From positions 1 through 53,536 of the forward strand of contig JAUICO010000020.1 of the NCBI GenBank assembly GCA_030427825.1: 53,536 nucleotides of DNA. The letters are read 5' to 3'. A program made the translations under genes and the position numbers. Positions 24,630-33,510 of this stretch are shown in pieces. The notes under the pieces were generated by a model. The model was not told the DNA's origin, ran no database searches, and saw nothing but the letters and a program-made list of their open reading frames with translations. The DNA comes from a bacterium. GTDB lineage: Bacteria > Myxococcota_A > Bradymonadia > REDH01. Position 1 is the first letter of the stretch. Each line of letters starts with the position of its first letter.

Positions 24630-25337
24630 ATGACGGCGGCGAATTCGAATCAAGGGACTGATATCTGGAGCACCCCGCGCTGGCGTGCCTGCACTGCACT
24701 CTGGGTGCTTCTGGTGGCCGGCGCATGCACCGCTTTTGTCGGTCTCTTCGACCTGATCGACACGAACAGCGCGATCGGGTCCAACCTTCGCATCGGTGGC
24801 GCAGCGATGTTTGCTGTCGGCCTCATCGGGGTCATCGCGACGCGGCCGGGAGCGCCCGGCGCCGGACGCAAGCTCGCAGCCGTCGCGACGGGAGTCAGTG
24901 GCCCGTTGATCTTCCTGCTCTTCATCGCGTGGCGCATCGGCGTCTCCGGCGAGCTGCGCGAGGAATGCATGGCGTCGGACAATGAGGCCTGCGTCGAGCT
25001 GGCTTCGCGAAAGGTGCGGCGCGGAAAGCACGAAGAAGCCATCGAGCTGTACCGTCGCGCCTGTGACAACAGCTCGGCACAGGGCTGTGTCGGCCTCGCC
25101 TCCATGCTGCAACGGGGCCAGGGAACAGAAATGGACGAAGCAGCCGCGTTTCAGATCTTCCAACGCAGCTGCACTCTCGGCTCAACGCTCGGCTGCTCGT
25201 CGACAGCGCGGGCGCTGCGTGATGGAATAGGGGTTGAGGCGGACGAGACGCGAGCGCTCGCCGCTTTCAGCCGAGCCTGCGAGCTGGGCCACGCCGCCTC
25301 TTGCGCAAACGTACGAATGTCACAGGGCGAACCCTGA
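24630..25337 (+). CDS. Membrane protein with cytoplasmic or periplasmic Sel1-like repeats
   Basis: The 235-residue protein has three hydrophobic segments in the first 115 residues (ALWVLLVAGACTAFVGLF, LRIGGAAMFAVGLIGVIA, VATGVSGPLIFLLFIAW) followed by two to three Sel1-like repeats with conserved Cys and Gly: IELYRRACDNSSAQGCVGLASMLQRGQG, FQIFQRSCTLGSTLGCSSTARALRDGIG, FSRACELGHAASCANV. Such repeats bind proteins. The start could be ATG 24576 or 24630; neither has a strong ribosome site. Its stop overlaps the metX start by 1 nt (TGATG), so the two are translationally coupled, an unexpected link to methionine synthesis. Confidence 0.8.
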   Translation: MTAANSNQGTDIWSTPRWRACTALWVLLVAGACTAFVGLFDLIDTNSAIGSNLRIGGAAMFAVGLIGVIATRPGAPGAGRKLAAVATGVSGPLIFLLFIAWRIGVSGELREECMASDNEACVELASRKVRRGKHEEAIELYRRACDNSSAQGCVGLASMLQRGQGTEMDEAAAFQIFQRSCTLGSTLGCSSTARALRDGIGVEADETRALAAFSRACELGHAASCANVRMSQGEP

Positions 25338-26545
25338 TGGACACCGAATTACAGATCTTTGAGCTGCGTCTGCCGGATCAGCAGCTGGACTGCGGCGCCC
25401 TGCTCACGGGCAACATCATGCGCGGCATGGTCACCGGTACGCCGGAAGCCGTCGAAGGCTTCCCGAACACCGCAGACCGGAGCCGTGGGAGCGTCGTCTA
25501 CCGAAAAGAGATCCCCCCGGCTCCGACGGAAGCGAACGTCAGGCGGCTGCCCACGATTCTCGTTACCCACGCACTCACCGGCGATATGCGGGCCGGCGGT
25601 CCGGGCGGCTGGTGGAGCCCACTCATCGGTCCCGGCGCCGCAATCGATACCCGAAAGTATCGGGTCATCTGCTTCAACAATCTGGGGTCATGCTACGGCA
25701 GCTCCGGGCCGGCCGACGCCTGGTATCCGGCCCACCCCGGCGACTCCAACCTGCCGGCACCGATCTCGACCTGGGACCAGGCACGGGCGATGATCGCGGC
25801 CCTCGATGCACTCGGCATCGACAACCTCGAGCTGGTCACCGGCGGCTCCCTCGGCGCCATGATCCTTGCCTGCCTCTGCGCCCTCGACCCCGAGCGCTTC
25901 GCCCGCGCAATGCCGATCGCCGGATGCGAAGCCGCCAGCGCGTGGATCATCGGGTGGAATCACATCGGCAGGCGCGCCATCCTCGCCGACCCCACCTGGC
26001 CCAGCGCGTCGACCGGTATGGAGATCGCCCGCGGTCTCGCGATGATCACCTACCGCTCTGAAGAGGCCCTGGACATGAGGCAGGGGCGCTGTCACGCAGA
26101 AGGTGAAGAGTACGGCTCGCACCCGCCCTTCCGCGTCGCTACCTATCTGGACCATCAGGGCGAAAAGCTCAGCGCCCGCTACGACGCACGAGCGTACGTG
26201 ACGCAGCTGGATGCCATGGACAGTCACGATATTCGACGCCCCCCACCCGGCCATCCGGAGGCCGCCACGCATACCGCTACTGACGCTGAGATCGCCGCCG
26301 ACCCGCGCCTCAGCTGGGGCATGTCGCGATTCCGCGCGAGCATGGTCGGATTGTGCATCGACAGCGACCAGCTCTACTTCCCCGAACACACCGTGGTCTT
26401 CATCGAGCGACTGCGCGCCCTCGGGCTTCGCGCGGAGCTGTGCACACTGAACAGCCCCTACGGGCACGACGCGTTCCTGATCGAGTGGTCACAGATTGAG
26501 TCCGCTATAGGGCACGTCCTTGCTCTGCCGGACGGTCGCGAGTAG
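25337..26545 (+). CDS. metX: Homoserine O-acyltransferase
   Basis: The 402-residue alpha/beta-hydrolase-fold enzyme transfers an acyl (usually acetyl) group from acyl-CoA to homoserine in methionine synthesis. It shows ILVTHALTGD at the oxyanion region, the family block FNNLGSCYGSSGPAD, the nucleophile elbow GGSLGAM (Ser near 170), an acid in CIDSDQLYFPEH and the His in NSPYGHDAFLIE near the C-terminus. Length matches MetX. Acetyl versus succinyl specificity cannot be assigned safely. The gene overlaps the Sel1 protein gene by 1 nt and is followed 43 bp later by aspartokinase/homoserine dehydrogenase, which supplies homoserine. Confidence 0.93.
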   Translation: MDTELQIFELRLPDQQLDCGALLTGNIMRGMVTGTPEAVEGFPNTADRSRGSVVYRKEIPPAPTEANVRRLPTILVTHALTGDMRAGGPGGWWSPLIGPGAAIDTRKYRVICFNNLGSCYGSSGPADAWYPAHPGDSNLPAPISTWDQARAMIAALDALGIDNLELVTGGSLGAMILACLCALDPERFARAMPIAGCEAASAWIIGWNHIGRRAILADPTWPSASTGMEIARGLAMITYRSEEALDMRQGRCHAEGEEYGSHPPFRVATYLDHQGEKLSARYDARAYVTQLDAMDSHDIRRPPPGHPEAATHTATDAEIAADPRLSWGMSRFRASMVGLCIDSDQLYFPEHTVVFIERLRALGLRAELCTLNSPYGHDAFLIEWSQIESAIGHVLALPDGRE

Positions 26546-26588
26546 ACCGACGCCCCCCTAAACCACCCCTGCAGAAGGTGGAATGCAG

Positions 26589-29111
26589 ATGACAGAATCG
26601 TACCGTGTGATGAAGTTCGGCGGCAGCTCCGTCGGTGCTCCGGAACGCATTCAGCGTGTAGTTACCCTGATCTGCCGCGAACGCGCGATCGGTCCGGTCG
26701 CCGTCGTAATCTCTGCGATGGGAGACACGACAGACTGGCTGATCGAGGCCACTGAGACGGCGAAAAGCGGCGACTACCCGGCGGCACGCAGGGTCGCCGA
26801 CCGGATTCGCGACCTCGCCGTCACGAACGGTCTGGGCGCCTTCGAGCTGCTGAAAGCCCAGAACAACCTCGAGGCGGACGCGCCGGATATCGCAGCCATC
26901 GTCGATCCACTGCACGAAGAGCTGTGTCAGCTTCTTCGAGGCATCAGCCTGCTCCGCGAGGCCTCAACGCAGACCCTGGACCTGATCCTCTCGTTCGGCG
27001 AACGCATCAGCAATTCAGTCATTGCTCCGGTTGTAACAGCCAACGGCGTCCCTGCGGTGTATCAGGACGCACGCGAGTGGACGATCACGACCGACGCCTT
27101 CGGCTACGCACGTGTGCGCTGGAACAGCACCCAGCGGGCCCTCGACGAGGTCAGGACGAGCTGGGACGGTCGCGTACCGATCAACACCGGCTTCCTCGGC
27201 AGGACCGCAGACGGCCGCACCACAACCCTGGGCCGAAACGGCTCGGATTACACTGCCACTCTGCTCGCCCGCGGCCTCGGAGCCGCCGAAGTGATGATCT
27301 GGACGGACGTCTCAGGCGTCTTCACCGCCGACCCGCGCATCGTCTCGGACGCCTATCCCATCGAGCGCCTCAGCTACATGGAAGCCCTCGAGCTCGCGTA
27401 CTTCGGCACGCGCATGTTCCACTCGCGCACCATGGTCCCGCTCATCGAGTCCGGGATTCCCATGCGAATCCGCAACACCATGCGTCCCGATGACGCCGGA
27501 ACCGTCGTCGGCGGCACGATCGATAGCGGGCAGAACCGTCCCACTTCGGTAACTTCGCTTGAAGATCTTGCCCTGCTCGACGTTGAAGTACGCAGCCTGG
27601 ACCGACAGGTTCAGATCGGCGAACGGGTGCTTCGCGCCCTGCGGAAGGCCGGCGTACCGGCGTGGATGGCGACGCAGGCAGGCCACGGGCAGGCGATCGC
27701 GGTTGCCATCCCGCGGGCAGACGTTGAGCGCGCCTCGGAGCAGATTCGTGACGAGCTCGTAACCGAGCTTGAACAGAACGTCGTCGATCCCATCCGCGTG
27801 ATCGAGCCGGTCACCCTCCTCTCACTGGTCGCCGAAACCATGGGCTCGACACCCAACGTGTCGGGCAGCTTCTTTTCGACCCTCGGCGGCGTAGGAATCA
27901 ACATTCGCGCCATCGCGCAGGGGGCCACCGGACGCTCGATCTCATGCGTCATCGACGCCGAAGATACCGTCACCGCAGTCCGCACCGTGCACTCGGCGTT
28001 CAACTTCGCCCACCAGAAGGTCAGCCTCCTGGTGCTCGGTCGGGGCACCGTCGGTGCCCAGCTGCTGAGCCAGATCCGAGCCCAGCACGCGACGCTGATC
28101 AACGACCACCGCATTCATCTCGACGTCGTGGCGATTGCAGACAGCAACGCCCTGCTCTTCGAGCCCGAAGGCATCGATCTCACAAAGTGGAAATCGGCCA
28201 CGGCGAAGATCACCGGAGACGAGCGTCCGATCCGTGAGGTGACCCTCGAAGCCCTCGACAAGCTGAGCCGAATGCCGGTTCCAATCCTCGTAGACTGTAC
28301 CGCCGCCGGCGGCATGCAGGACCTGTACAAGGAAGCGTTCAAACGCCGGATTCATGTGGTTGCGGCAAACAAGAAACCGCTGACCATCGCGTGGCCCGAG
28401 CGCGAAGAACTGATGCAGTGCGCAGCGGACAACCACCGACGATACCACTACGAGACCACGGTCGGCGCGAGCCTGCCGGTAATCGAGACTCTCAAGAACC
28501 TGGTCCGCACCGGCGACACCGTCAGGCTCATCGAAGGCTCCTTCTCAGGAACCCTCGGCTACCTGACCAACGAGGCCATGGCCGGGGTGCACTTCTCTGA
28601 AGCTGTGCGTGAAGCTCGTGACCTCGGATACACGGAGCCCATGCCTCAGGATGATCTCTCCGGTCTGGATGTGGCGCGTAAGGCCCTCATCCTTGCCCGC
28701 GAGCTGGGCGTCGCTGCCGACATTTCAGAGGTCAGGGTGGAGCCGCTGGTGCCCCACGACATCATCAACATCGGCGACCTCGAAGAGTTCTTCGCGGCGC
28801 TCAAGCGCTACAACGCGACCATGGCCGAGCAGGTTCGCGGGCTGAAGCAGGAGAAGAAGAGCCTGCGCTACCTCGCTCGTATCGAACCGCTGCCCGATAA
28901 CAAGGCCAAACTCAGCGTCGGCCCGGTCGCTGTCTCGGCGAACCACCCGGCGTCGCGCCTGCGCGGCTCTGAGACCTTCGTCGCTTTCACCACCGCGCGC
29001 TACCGAGAGTACCCGCTCATCGTACAGGGAGCCGGCGCCGGCGGCGCGGTCACGGCAGCGGGTGTCCTCGCCGACATTCTGCACATCTCGCAGGGCCTTC
29101 GCCTGATGTAG
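26589..29111 (+). CDS. thrA: Bifunctional aspartokinase / homoserine dehydrogenase
   Basis: The 840-residue fusion catalyses the first and third steps from aspartate to homoserine. The kinase domain (1-290) opens with VMKFGGSSVG and has GRNGSDYTATLLARGL and MIWTDVSGVFTADPR. Regulatory ACT domains (about 310-470) include SGSFFSTLGGVGINIRAIAQG. The dehydrogenase domain (475-840) begins VLVLGRGTVGAQLL and has VAANKKPLT, ETTVGASLPVIETLKNLVRTGD and EPMPQDDLSGLDVARKALILAREL. ATG 26589 is preferred over 26583 because AAGGTGG ends 7 nt upstream of it. The ACT domains suggest end-product feedback inhibition. Last gene of the Sel1-metX-thrA unit. Confidence 0.95.
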   Translation: MTESYRVMKFGGSSVGAPERIQRVVTLICRERAIGPVAVVISAMGDTTDWLIEATETAKSGDYPAARRVADRIRDLAVTNGLGAFELLKAQNNLEADAPDIAAIVDPLHEELCQLLRGISLLREASTQTLDLILSFGERISNSVIAPVVTANGVPAVYQDAREWTITTDAFGYARVRWNSTQRALDEVRTSWDGRVPINTGFLGRTADGRTTTLGRNGSDYTATLLARGLGAAEVMIWTDVSGVFTADPRIVSDAYPIERLSYMEALELAYFGTRMFHSRTMVPLIESGIPMRIRNTMRPDDAGTVVGGTIDSGQNRPTSVTSLEDLALLDVEVRSLDRQVQIGERVLRALRKAGVPAWMATQAGHGQAIAVAIPRADVERASEQIRDELVTELEQNVVDPIRVIEPVTLLSLVAETMGSTPNVSGSFFSTLGGVGINIRAIAQGATGRSISCVIDAEDTVTAVRTVHSAFNFAHQKVSLLVLGRGTVGAQLLSQIRAQHATLINDHRIHLDVVAIADSNALLFEPEGIDLTKWKSATAKITGDERPIREVTLEALDKLSRMPVPILVDCTAAGGMQDLYKEAFKRRIHVVAANKKPLTIAWPEREELMQCAADNHRRYHYETTVGASLPVIETLKNLVRTGDTVRLIEGSFSGTLGYLTNEAMAGVHFSEAVREARDLGYTEPMPQDDLSGLDVARKALILARELGVAADISEVRVEPLVPHDIINIGDLEEFFAALKRYNATMAEQVRGLKQEKKSLRYLARIEPLPDNKAKLSVGPVAVSANHPASRLRGSETFVAFTTARYREYPLIVQGAGAGGAVTAAGVLADILHISQGLRLM

Positions 29112-29183
29112 TCAGGCCTCAGGCCTCTTCAACGCCGTGCGCCGCAGGTTCTGCGCCGGAGTCCCGGTACCGCGGGCGATGAG

Positions 29184-30983
29184 CTACAGCGTCGCTTCGA
29201 CCGTGCGTGCCGTGTCCTGTTGGGCTGCAAACTGGCGCTCGACAAGCTGGCGATACGCGCCGTTCGCGCCCATCAGCTCGCTGTGCGTACCCGCTTCGAT
29301 CACACGACCACCGTCGAGCACCACCACACGGTCAGCACGCATGACCGTTGAGAGACGGTGCGCGATGATGAGCGTAGTACGCCCCTGCATCAGTCGCTCG
29401 AGCGCCTGCTGCACCTGGTGCTCGCTCTCGGCGTCGAGGGCGCTGGTCGCCTCGTCGAGAATCAGAATCCGCGGATCGCGGAGCACAGCACGTGCAATGG
29501 CGACCCGCTGCTTCTGACCGCCGGAGAGCTGCACGCCCCGCTCACCGACCTCGGTGTCGTATCCATCGGGAAACGCGAGGATGAAGTCGTGGGCGTTCGC
29601 GGTGATAGCGGCATCTTCAACCTCGCCGGAATCTGCGTCGGCGCGGCCGTAGATGATGTTGTCGCGCACCGACATCGACATGAGCAGGGGCTCCTGCTCG
29701 ACGAGACCGACGTGGCCGCGAAACCAGGTCGCGTCCAACTCCCGCAGGTCTTCGCCGTCGATGGTGATTCGACCGCCCTCCGGGTCGTAGAATCGGTTCA
29801 GCAACGAGGCCACGGTGCTTTTTCCCGAGCCGGACGGGCCCACAAGTGCGACCACTTCGCCCGCCGCGATCGACAGGGAAAAGTCGCGGAGGACCGGCAG
29901 ATCCGGTCGCGTGGGATAATGGAAGCTGACCGACTCGTAGCGAACATCTCCCTTCACGTTGTCGAGTGTACGCCCACCTGTGAGCGGGATACTCGGCGTG
30001 CCGTCCAGGAGCTCGAACACGCGGGAGGCGGCGCCACGCGCCTTCATGAAATCGGCATAGAGCGTACCGAGCGCCCCTACAGATGCAGCTACGATCAGGG
30101 TGTAGAGCATGAACTGGGTCAGGTCGCCGACGCTCAGTTCATTATCGAGAACCAGCCGCCCACCGCGCCAGAACACCACGGCGACGGCGCCGAAGCCGAC
30201 CGTTGAAATCGCCGCTGAGAAGATCGAAGTTGCCAGGATGCGCGTGCGAGCCAGCTCGAAGTAGCTCTGAATAGACGCCGAGTAGCGCCGCGTCTCTTCG
30301 GGCTCACGGGTAAACGCGCGGACGGTGCGAATCCCTGAGATGGTCTCCTCGGCCACCTCGCCGGCGCCGGCGAGAGCGTCCTGCGCGCGCCTTGAGATGC
30401 GGCTGATCGTGCGTCCGAAATACACCGCGGCCACGGTAGCGGGCGGCACAACCGCGATCATCAGCAGGGTGAGCTTGCCCGAGGTCAGCCACAGCGCGAT
30501 CAGCCCACCGATGGCCGTGACCACGTTGCGGAGGGCCATCGAGATGTTCACGCTGACAGTGTTCTGCAGAATCTGGGTGTCGGCAGACAGTCGGTTGGTC
30601 AGTTCGCCGGTGCGGCGCTCATCGAAGAAGGCGATGTCGCGCCGTACAATCGCGCCGTAGAGGTCTGCGCGCAGGCGGGTGACGATGTGCTCGCCCGCGA
30701 CGGTAAAGAGATAGTGGCGCAGGCCGACGGCCACGCCCTGGATTACGAAGATGACCGCCAGAAGCATTGCCGCCCGGTCGACCTCTGCGGCCTTTCCGGC
30801 CTCAAGCACCGTGTCGATGATGGTGCGCGCTATCTGCGGGAACGCCAGCCCGGCGACGCTGCCCACGAACAGAAACACCGTGCCGAGTACCAGCCGACCG
30901 GACTCCGGCCGCGCGAGCTCAAGCAGCCGACGCATGTCCAATCCGCGCGCGGGCGCCGTGGCTTTCGAAGGGGCTGACGTCAT
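29184..30983 (-). CDS. ABC exporter, fused permease and ATPase (MsbA-like)
   Basis: The 599-residue half transporter has six predicted membrane segments in residues 30-320 followed by an ATPase domain: Walker A GPSGSGKST, the Q-loop region FRGHVGLVEQEPLLMSMSVRDNI, signature LSGGQKQRVAIARAV, Walker B ILILDEATSALD and the H-loop IIAHRLSTV. It would act as a homodimer to export lipids, drugs or peptides. ATG 30983 overlaps the stop of the upstream methyltransferase gene (ATGA), so they are coupled. The longer open frame to 31151 has no support. The substrate cannot be read from sequence. Confidence 0.93.
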   Translation of the reverse strand: MTSAPSKATAPARGLDMRRLLELARPESGRLVLGTVFLFVGSVAGLAFPQIARTIIDTVLEAGKAAEVDRAAMLLAVIFVIQGVAVGLRHYLFTVAGEHIVTRLRADLYGAIVRRDIAFFDERRTGELTNRLSADTQILQNTVSVNISMALRNVVTAIGGLIALWLTSGKLTLLMIAVVPPATVAAVYFGRTISRISRRAQDALAGAGEVAEETISGIRTVRAFTREPEETRRYSASIQSYFELARTRILATSIFSAAISTVGFGAVAVVFWRGGRLVLDNELSVGDLTQFMLYTLIVAASVGALGTLYADFMKARGAASRVFELLDGTPSIPLTGGRTLDNVKGDVRYESVSFHYPTRPDLPVLRDFSLSIAAGEVVALVGPSGSGKSTVASLLNRFYDPEGGRITIDGEDLRELDATWFRGHVGLVEQEPLLMSMSVRDNIIYGRADADSGEVEDAAITANAHDFILAFPDGYDTEVGERGVQLSGGQKQRVAIARAVLRDPRILILDEATSALDAESEHQVQQALERLMQGRTTLIIAHRLSTVMRADRVVVLDGGRVIEAGTHSELMGANGAYRQLVERQFAAQQDTARTVEATL

Positions 30984-32038
30984 TGCGTCTCCGACCGTGG
31001 CCTGCGTGGCTCGCGGGCTGCGTACACTCGAAACTTTCCGTCGTCGTTCACGATGTCCACCTGCCGAAACACGTCTTCGAGCAGTGGCTGGTAGCGCAGG
31101 AATCGGTTCGCCACGATAAGGAGCGTCCCGCTGCGCGAAAGGTGCCGCCATGCACCGGCGATGATTCGCGGCGCGACGTCATGACGGGTCGCGACGCCGT
31201 CGTGAAACGGTGGGTTCGCGGCGATGAGGCGGAAGCGGCCCGTCACGTCAGAGTAGACGTTCGATGCCAGGACCCGGGCGTCACTGCCGGCCGCGGCGAC
31301 CGCCCGGCGTGTTGCGTCCAACGCGCCCGCGTCCACATCGCAGAAAGTGAGCGCGCAATCCGGGTAGCGGTCCAGTGCGCTCAGACCGACGACACCGGCG
31401 CCACACGCGATGTCGAGCATTCGCTCGGGGCTTCGTTTGGGCAGGGCCTCGATCAGCATGGCAGAGCCGGCATCGAGCTCGGCGCTGCTGAACACGCCGG
31501 GGTCGGCGACAACTTCGTGCCGGGTGCCGGGCAGGGACCAGCGACGGAGCAGCGAGTCGGCGCAGGGAGCGTCGGAGCGCGGGCCATCCAGGCGGTACAG
31601 CGCGCAGCGTCGCGCCCTGTCGACGAGGGAGACGTCGCTGTACCAGGTTCCGAGTGTGCGTGGCGCTGAGTCGATGCCCTCACGCTTGTGCCCGACGACG
31701 TACACCGGGACCTGGGGCGCAGCACCGTGCACGCCGGCGATCATCCACGCGAGGGCGTCACGACCGCGGCCGCTGCGGAGAAGGACAGCGGATCCGTCGA
31801 AGACCGGTGGCGTGGTGGCGAAGTGCGCACGACGGTCGCCGGCCGCGAACTCCTGCGCGATATCGTAGCGACGTGTCCACGCCTCGCAGGTTGCTTCGAC
31901 CTCTTCGGCGACCGCGTCGTAGAACGCGCCGTTGAGGTCACCGCCCAGCAGCAGGTGCCCGGCGAAGAGCTCACTGTTGCGGACGCAGAGTTCAGCACAC
32001 GCCTCTTGTATCGATAAAGCCACGGCGCCTTCATCCAA
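30980..32038 (-). CDS. Class I SAM-dependent methyltransferase (RsmC/RlmG-like)
   Basis: The C-terminal half has the methyltransferase motifs: ERMLDIACGAGVVGLSAL (motif I), LTFCDVDAGALDATRRA (motif II) and LIAANPPFHDGV (the NPPF motif of N2-guanine and small-subunit RNA methyltransferases). The N-terminal half is a diverged, probably non-catalytic RNA-recognition domain. The start is uncertain: an ATG at 32110 shares a CATG with an ATG of the divergent gene and has no ribosome site; TTG 32038 has AGGGG 8 nt upstream and leaves 109 bp for promoters, and GTG 32023 is also possible. It is translationally coupled to the exporter gene. RNA substrate is inferred. Confidence 0.8.
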   Translation of the reverse strand: MDEGAVALSIQEACAELCVRNSELFAGHLLLGGDLNGAFYDAVAEEVEATCEAWTRRYDIAQEFAAGDRRAHFATTPPVFDGSAVLLRSGRGRDALAWMIAGVHGAAPQVPVYVVGHKREGIDSAPRTLGTWYSDVSLVDRARRCALYRLDGPRSDAPCADSLLRRWSLPGTRHEVVADPGVFSSAELDAGSAMLIEALPKRSPERMLDIACGAGVVGLSALDRYPDCALTFCDVDAGALDATRRAVAAAGSDARVLASNVYSDVTGRFRLIAANPPFHDGVATRHDVAPRIIAGAWRHLSRSGTLLIVANRFLRYQPLLEDVFRQVDIVNDDGKFRVYAAREPRRPRSETQ

Positions 32039-32147
32039 TGCGGCGGCCCCTGTGGCAAGCGTGGCCGATGCGACGCGTCTGCAATTGGATAACGAAGACA
32101 GCGAAAGCATGGAGCCGGGGCCGCCACGTAGTGCTAATGAGCTCACC

Positions 32148-33032
32148 ATGAAGGTACGTGCTCGACAGTTGATGAAGAAGGCGCTGCGACAATTGTGCAT
32201 GCCCCTCCGCAAGGGGACGCGTGCGCAGTTGCTCGACGGCACCCGCCTGAACGCACGCGACACCGTCGAGGTACGCGGGGAGCCGCTGGTCTTCGAAGTC
32301 GCCGGGCATCACTGGGCGGCGACTGTGGGTGCCCAGCCACTTCTCGCCCTTCACAAGCCGGCCTCCTACGTCTGTTCCCACGACGAGCCCCTGTCGGCCG
32401 CGTCACTGCTCCCGGAGCTCTACGCGAACCACGCCGATTTCGAGGACCTGCGTATCGTCGGCCGCCTGGATGCAGCGACGACCGGCATCATCCTCGTCAC
32501 ATCGGATGGAGAGCTGTTGCACCGCCTCACCCACCCCAAACGCGGCACTGCGCGCGTGTATGAGGCGCAGCTGAGTGCGGCACTGAAGCCGGAAGCACGC
32601 GCCGCGCTGCTCGCCGGCGAGATCATGCTGCGCGACGGACACGTGCCGAGGCCGGCTGCGATCGAGGTCACCGGCGACGGGAGCGGGGACGATTCGTACA
32701 GCGTGACAGTGGCTCTGCGCCAGGGTCGATACCACGAGGTGCGACGCATGTTTGCCGCGGTCGAAGCGCCGGTCACGAACCTGCATCGTAGTGGGTTCGC
32801 GCCGCTGCGCCTATCGGGCAGCAGGGTACCGTCGGACCTTGCCGCAGAGTTCCCACGGGAGATCGCGTTGCCGGTTGGACAGTGGCGGAACCTGAACGTG
32901 GACGAGGTAGACGCGGTGTACAGCAGCGTCGACATGCAGGCGTCCCGTTCCTGGCTGCACGTGCGGGCGGCCCCGCCCTCCGAGCTTCCGACAGTCGCGG
33001 AGAGGTCCGGCGAATCTCCCGAGTCATCCTGA
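32148..33032 (+). CDS. RNA pseudouridine synthase (RsuA/RluB/E/F family)
   Basis: The 294-residue protein has the catalytic block LRIVGRLDAATTGIILVTSDGELLHRLTHPK with the essential Asp in RLDxxTTG, the ARVYEAQL strand and the RQGRYHEVRRMFAAV block. The N-terminal 50 residues occupy the S4 RNA-binding position but match it poorly (KKALRQLCMPLRKGTRAQLLDGTRLNARDTVEV). ATG 32148 is chosen over 32109 because the latter overlaps a possible start of the divergent methyltransferase. Both divergent genes appear to act on RNA. The C-terminal 40 residues are low-complexity. The modified uridine cannot be predicted. Confidence 0.85.
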   Translation: MKVRARQLMKKALRQLCMPLRKGTRAQLLDGTRLNARDTVEVRGEPLVFEVAGHHWAATVGAQPLLALHKPASYVCSHDEPLSAASLLPELYANHADFEDLRIVGRLDAATTGIILVTSDGELLHRLTHPKRGTARVYEAQLSAALKPEARAALLAGEIMLRDGHVPRPAAIEVTGDGSGDDSYSVTVALRQGRYHEVRRMFAAVEAPVTNLHRSGFAPLRLSGSRVPSDLAAEFPREIALPVGQWRNLNVDEVDAVYSSVDMQASRSWLHVRAAPPSELPTVAERSGESPESS

Positions 33033-33042
33033 GAGTGAGGCC

Positions 33043-33378
33043 ATGGCAGAGATTACACGACGAGATATCATCCTGGCCATGCTCCCGGGAAAATGCACCC
33101 TGCACCTGGATGGTGTCGACCTTTCCGGCCTTGATCTCTCCGGCCTCGACCTCTCGCACGCTCGGCTGAAGGGCGCGAACCTGCGCGAGGCAAACCTCAG
33201 CCAGACCAACCTCGAGTACGCAAACCTGGAACAGGCGAATCTGCGCTATTCCGACCTGCGTCTCGCAAAGCTGGACTCTGCCAATCTGCTCGGCGCTGAC
33301 CTTCATTCGGCGCAGCTCGTCGGCACCCGCTTCGACCACACGATCATGCCCGACGGCACGGTGCGAAACGGAGCCTGA
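33043..33378 (+). CDS. Pentapeptide repeat protein
   Basis: The 111-residue protein has about 14 consecutive pentapeptide units of the A(D/N)LXX type between residues 22 and 98 (LDGVDLSGLDLSGLDLSHAR, then LKGANLREANLSQTNLEYAN and further), predicted to fold as a right-handed four-sided beta helix. A short N-terminal helix (RRDIILAMLPGK) caps it. It begins 10 bp after the pseudouridine synthase stop with GTGAGG upstream, so it is probably co-transcribed. It is shorter than the DNA-mimicking Qnr/MfpA proteins, and no specific function can be given. Confidence 0.85.
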   Translation: MAEITRRDIILAMLPGKCTLHLDGVDLSGLDLSGLDLSHARLKGANLREANLSQTNLEYANLEQANLRYSDLRLAKLDSANLLGADLHSAQLVGTRFDHTIMPDGTVRNGA

Positions 33379-33459
33379 GCTCGCCAGGCGCCGCCGGACG
33401 AGGCCGCGACGTGGCCGATCTGTAGCGCTTGTCGTGTCCGAAGCTGTGGCTTACACGAA

Positions 33460-33480
33460 GCGCGATCGCTTTCATCGCGC
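33460..33480. other. Inverted repeat upstream of the M42 peptidase gene
   Basis: GCGCGAT (33460-33466) and ATCGCGC (33474-33480) form a perfect 7-bp stem around a 7-nt CGCTTTC loop, 30 bp before the peptidase start. There is no T-run on the plus strand. It could be an operator or a structured leader element. Confidence 0.4.
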
Positions 33481-33510
33481 CTCGCGGCGCCTCCGGGTGA
33501 GCATACAAGC

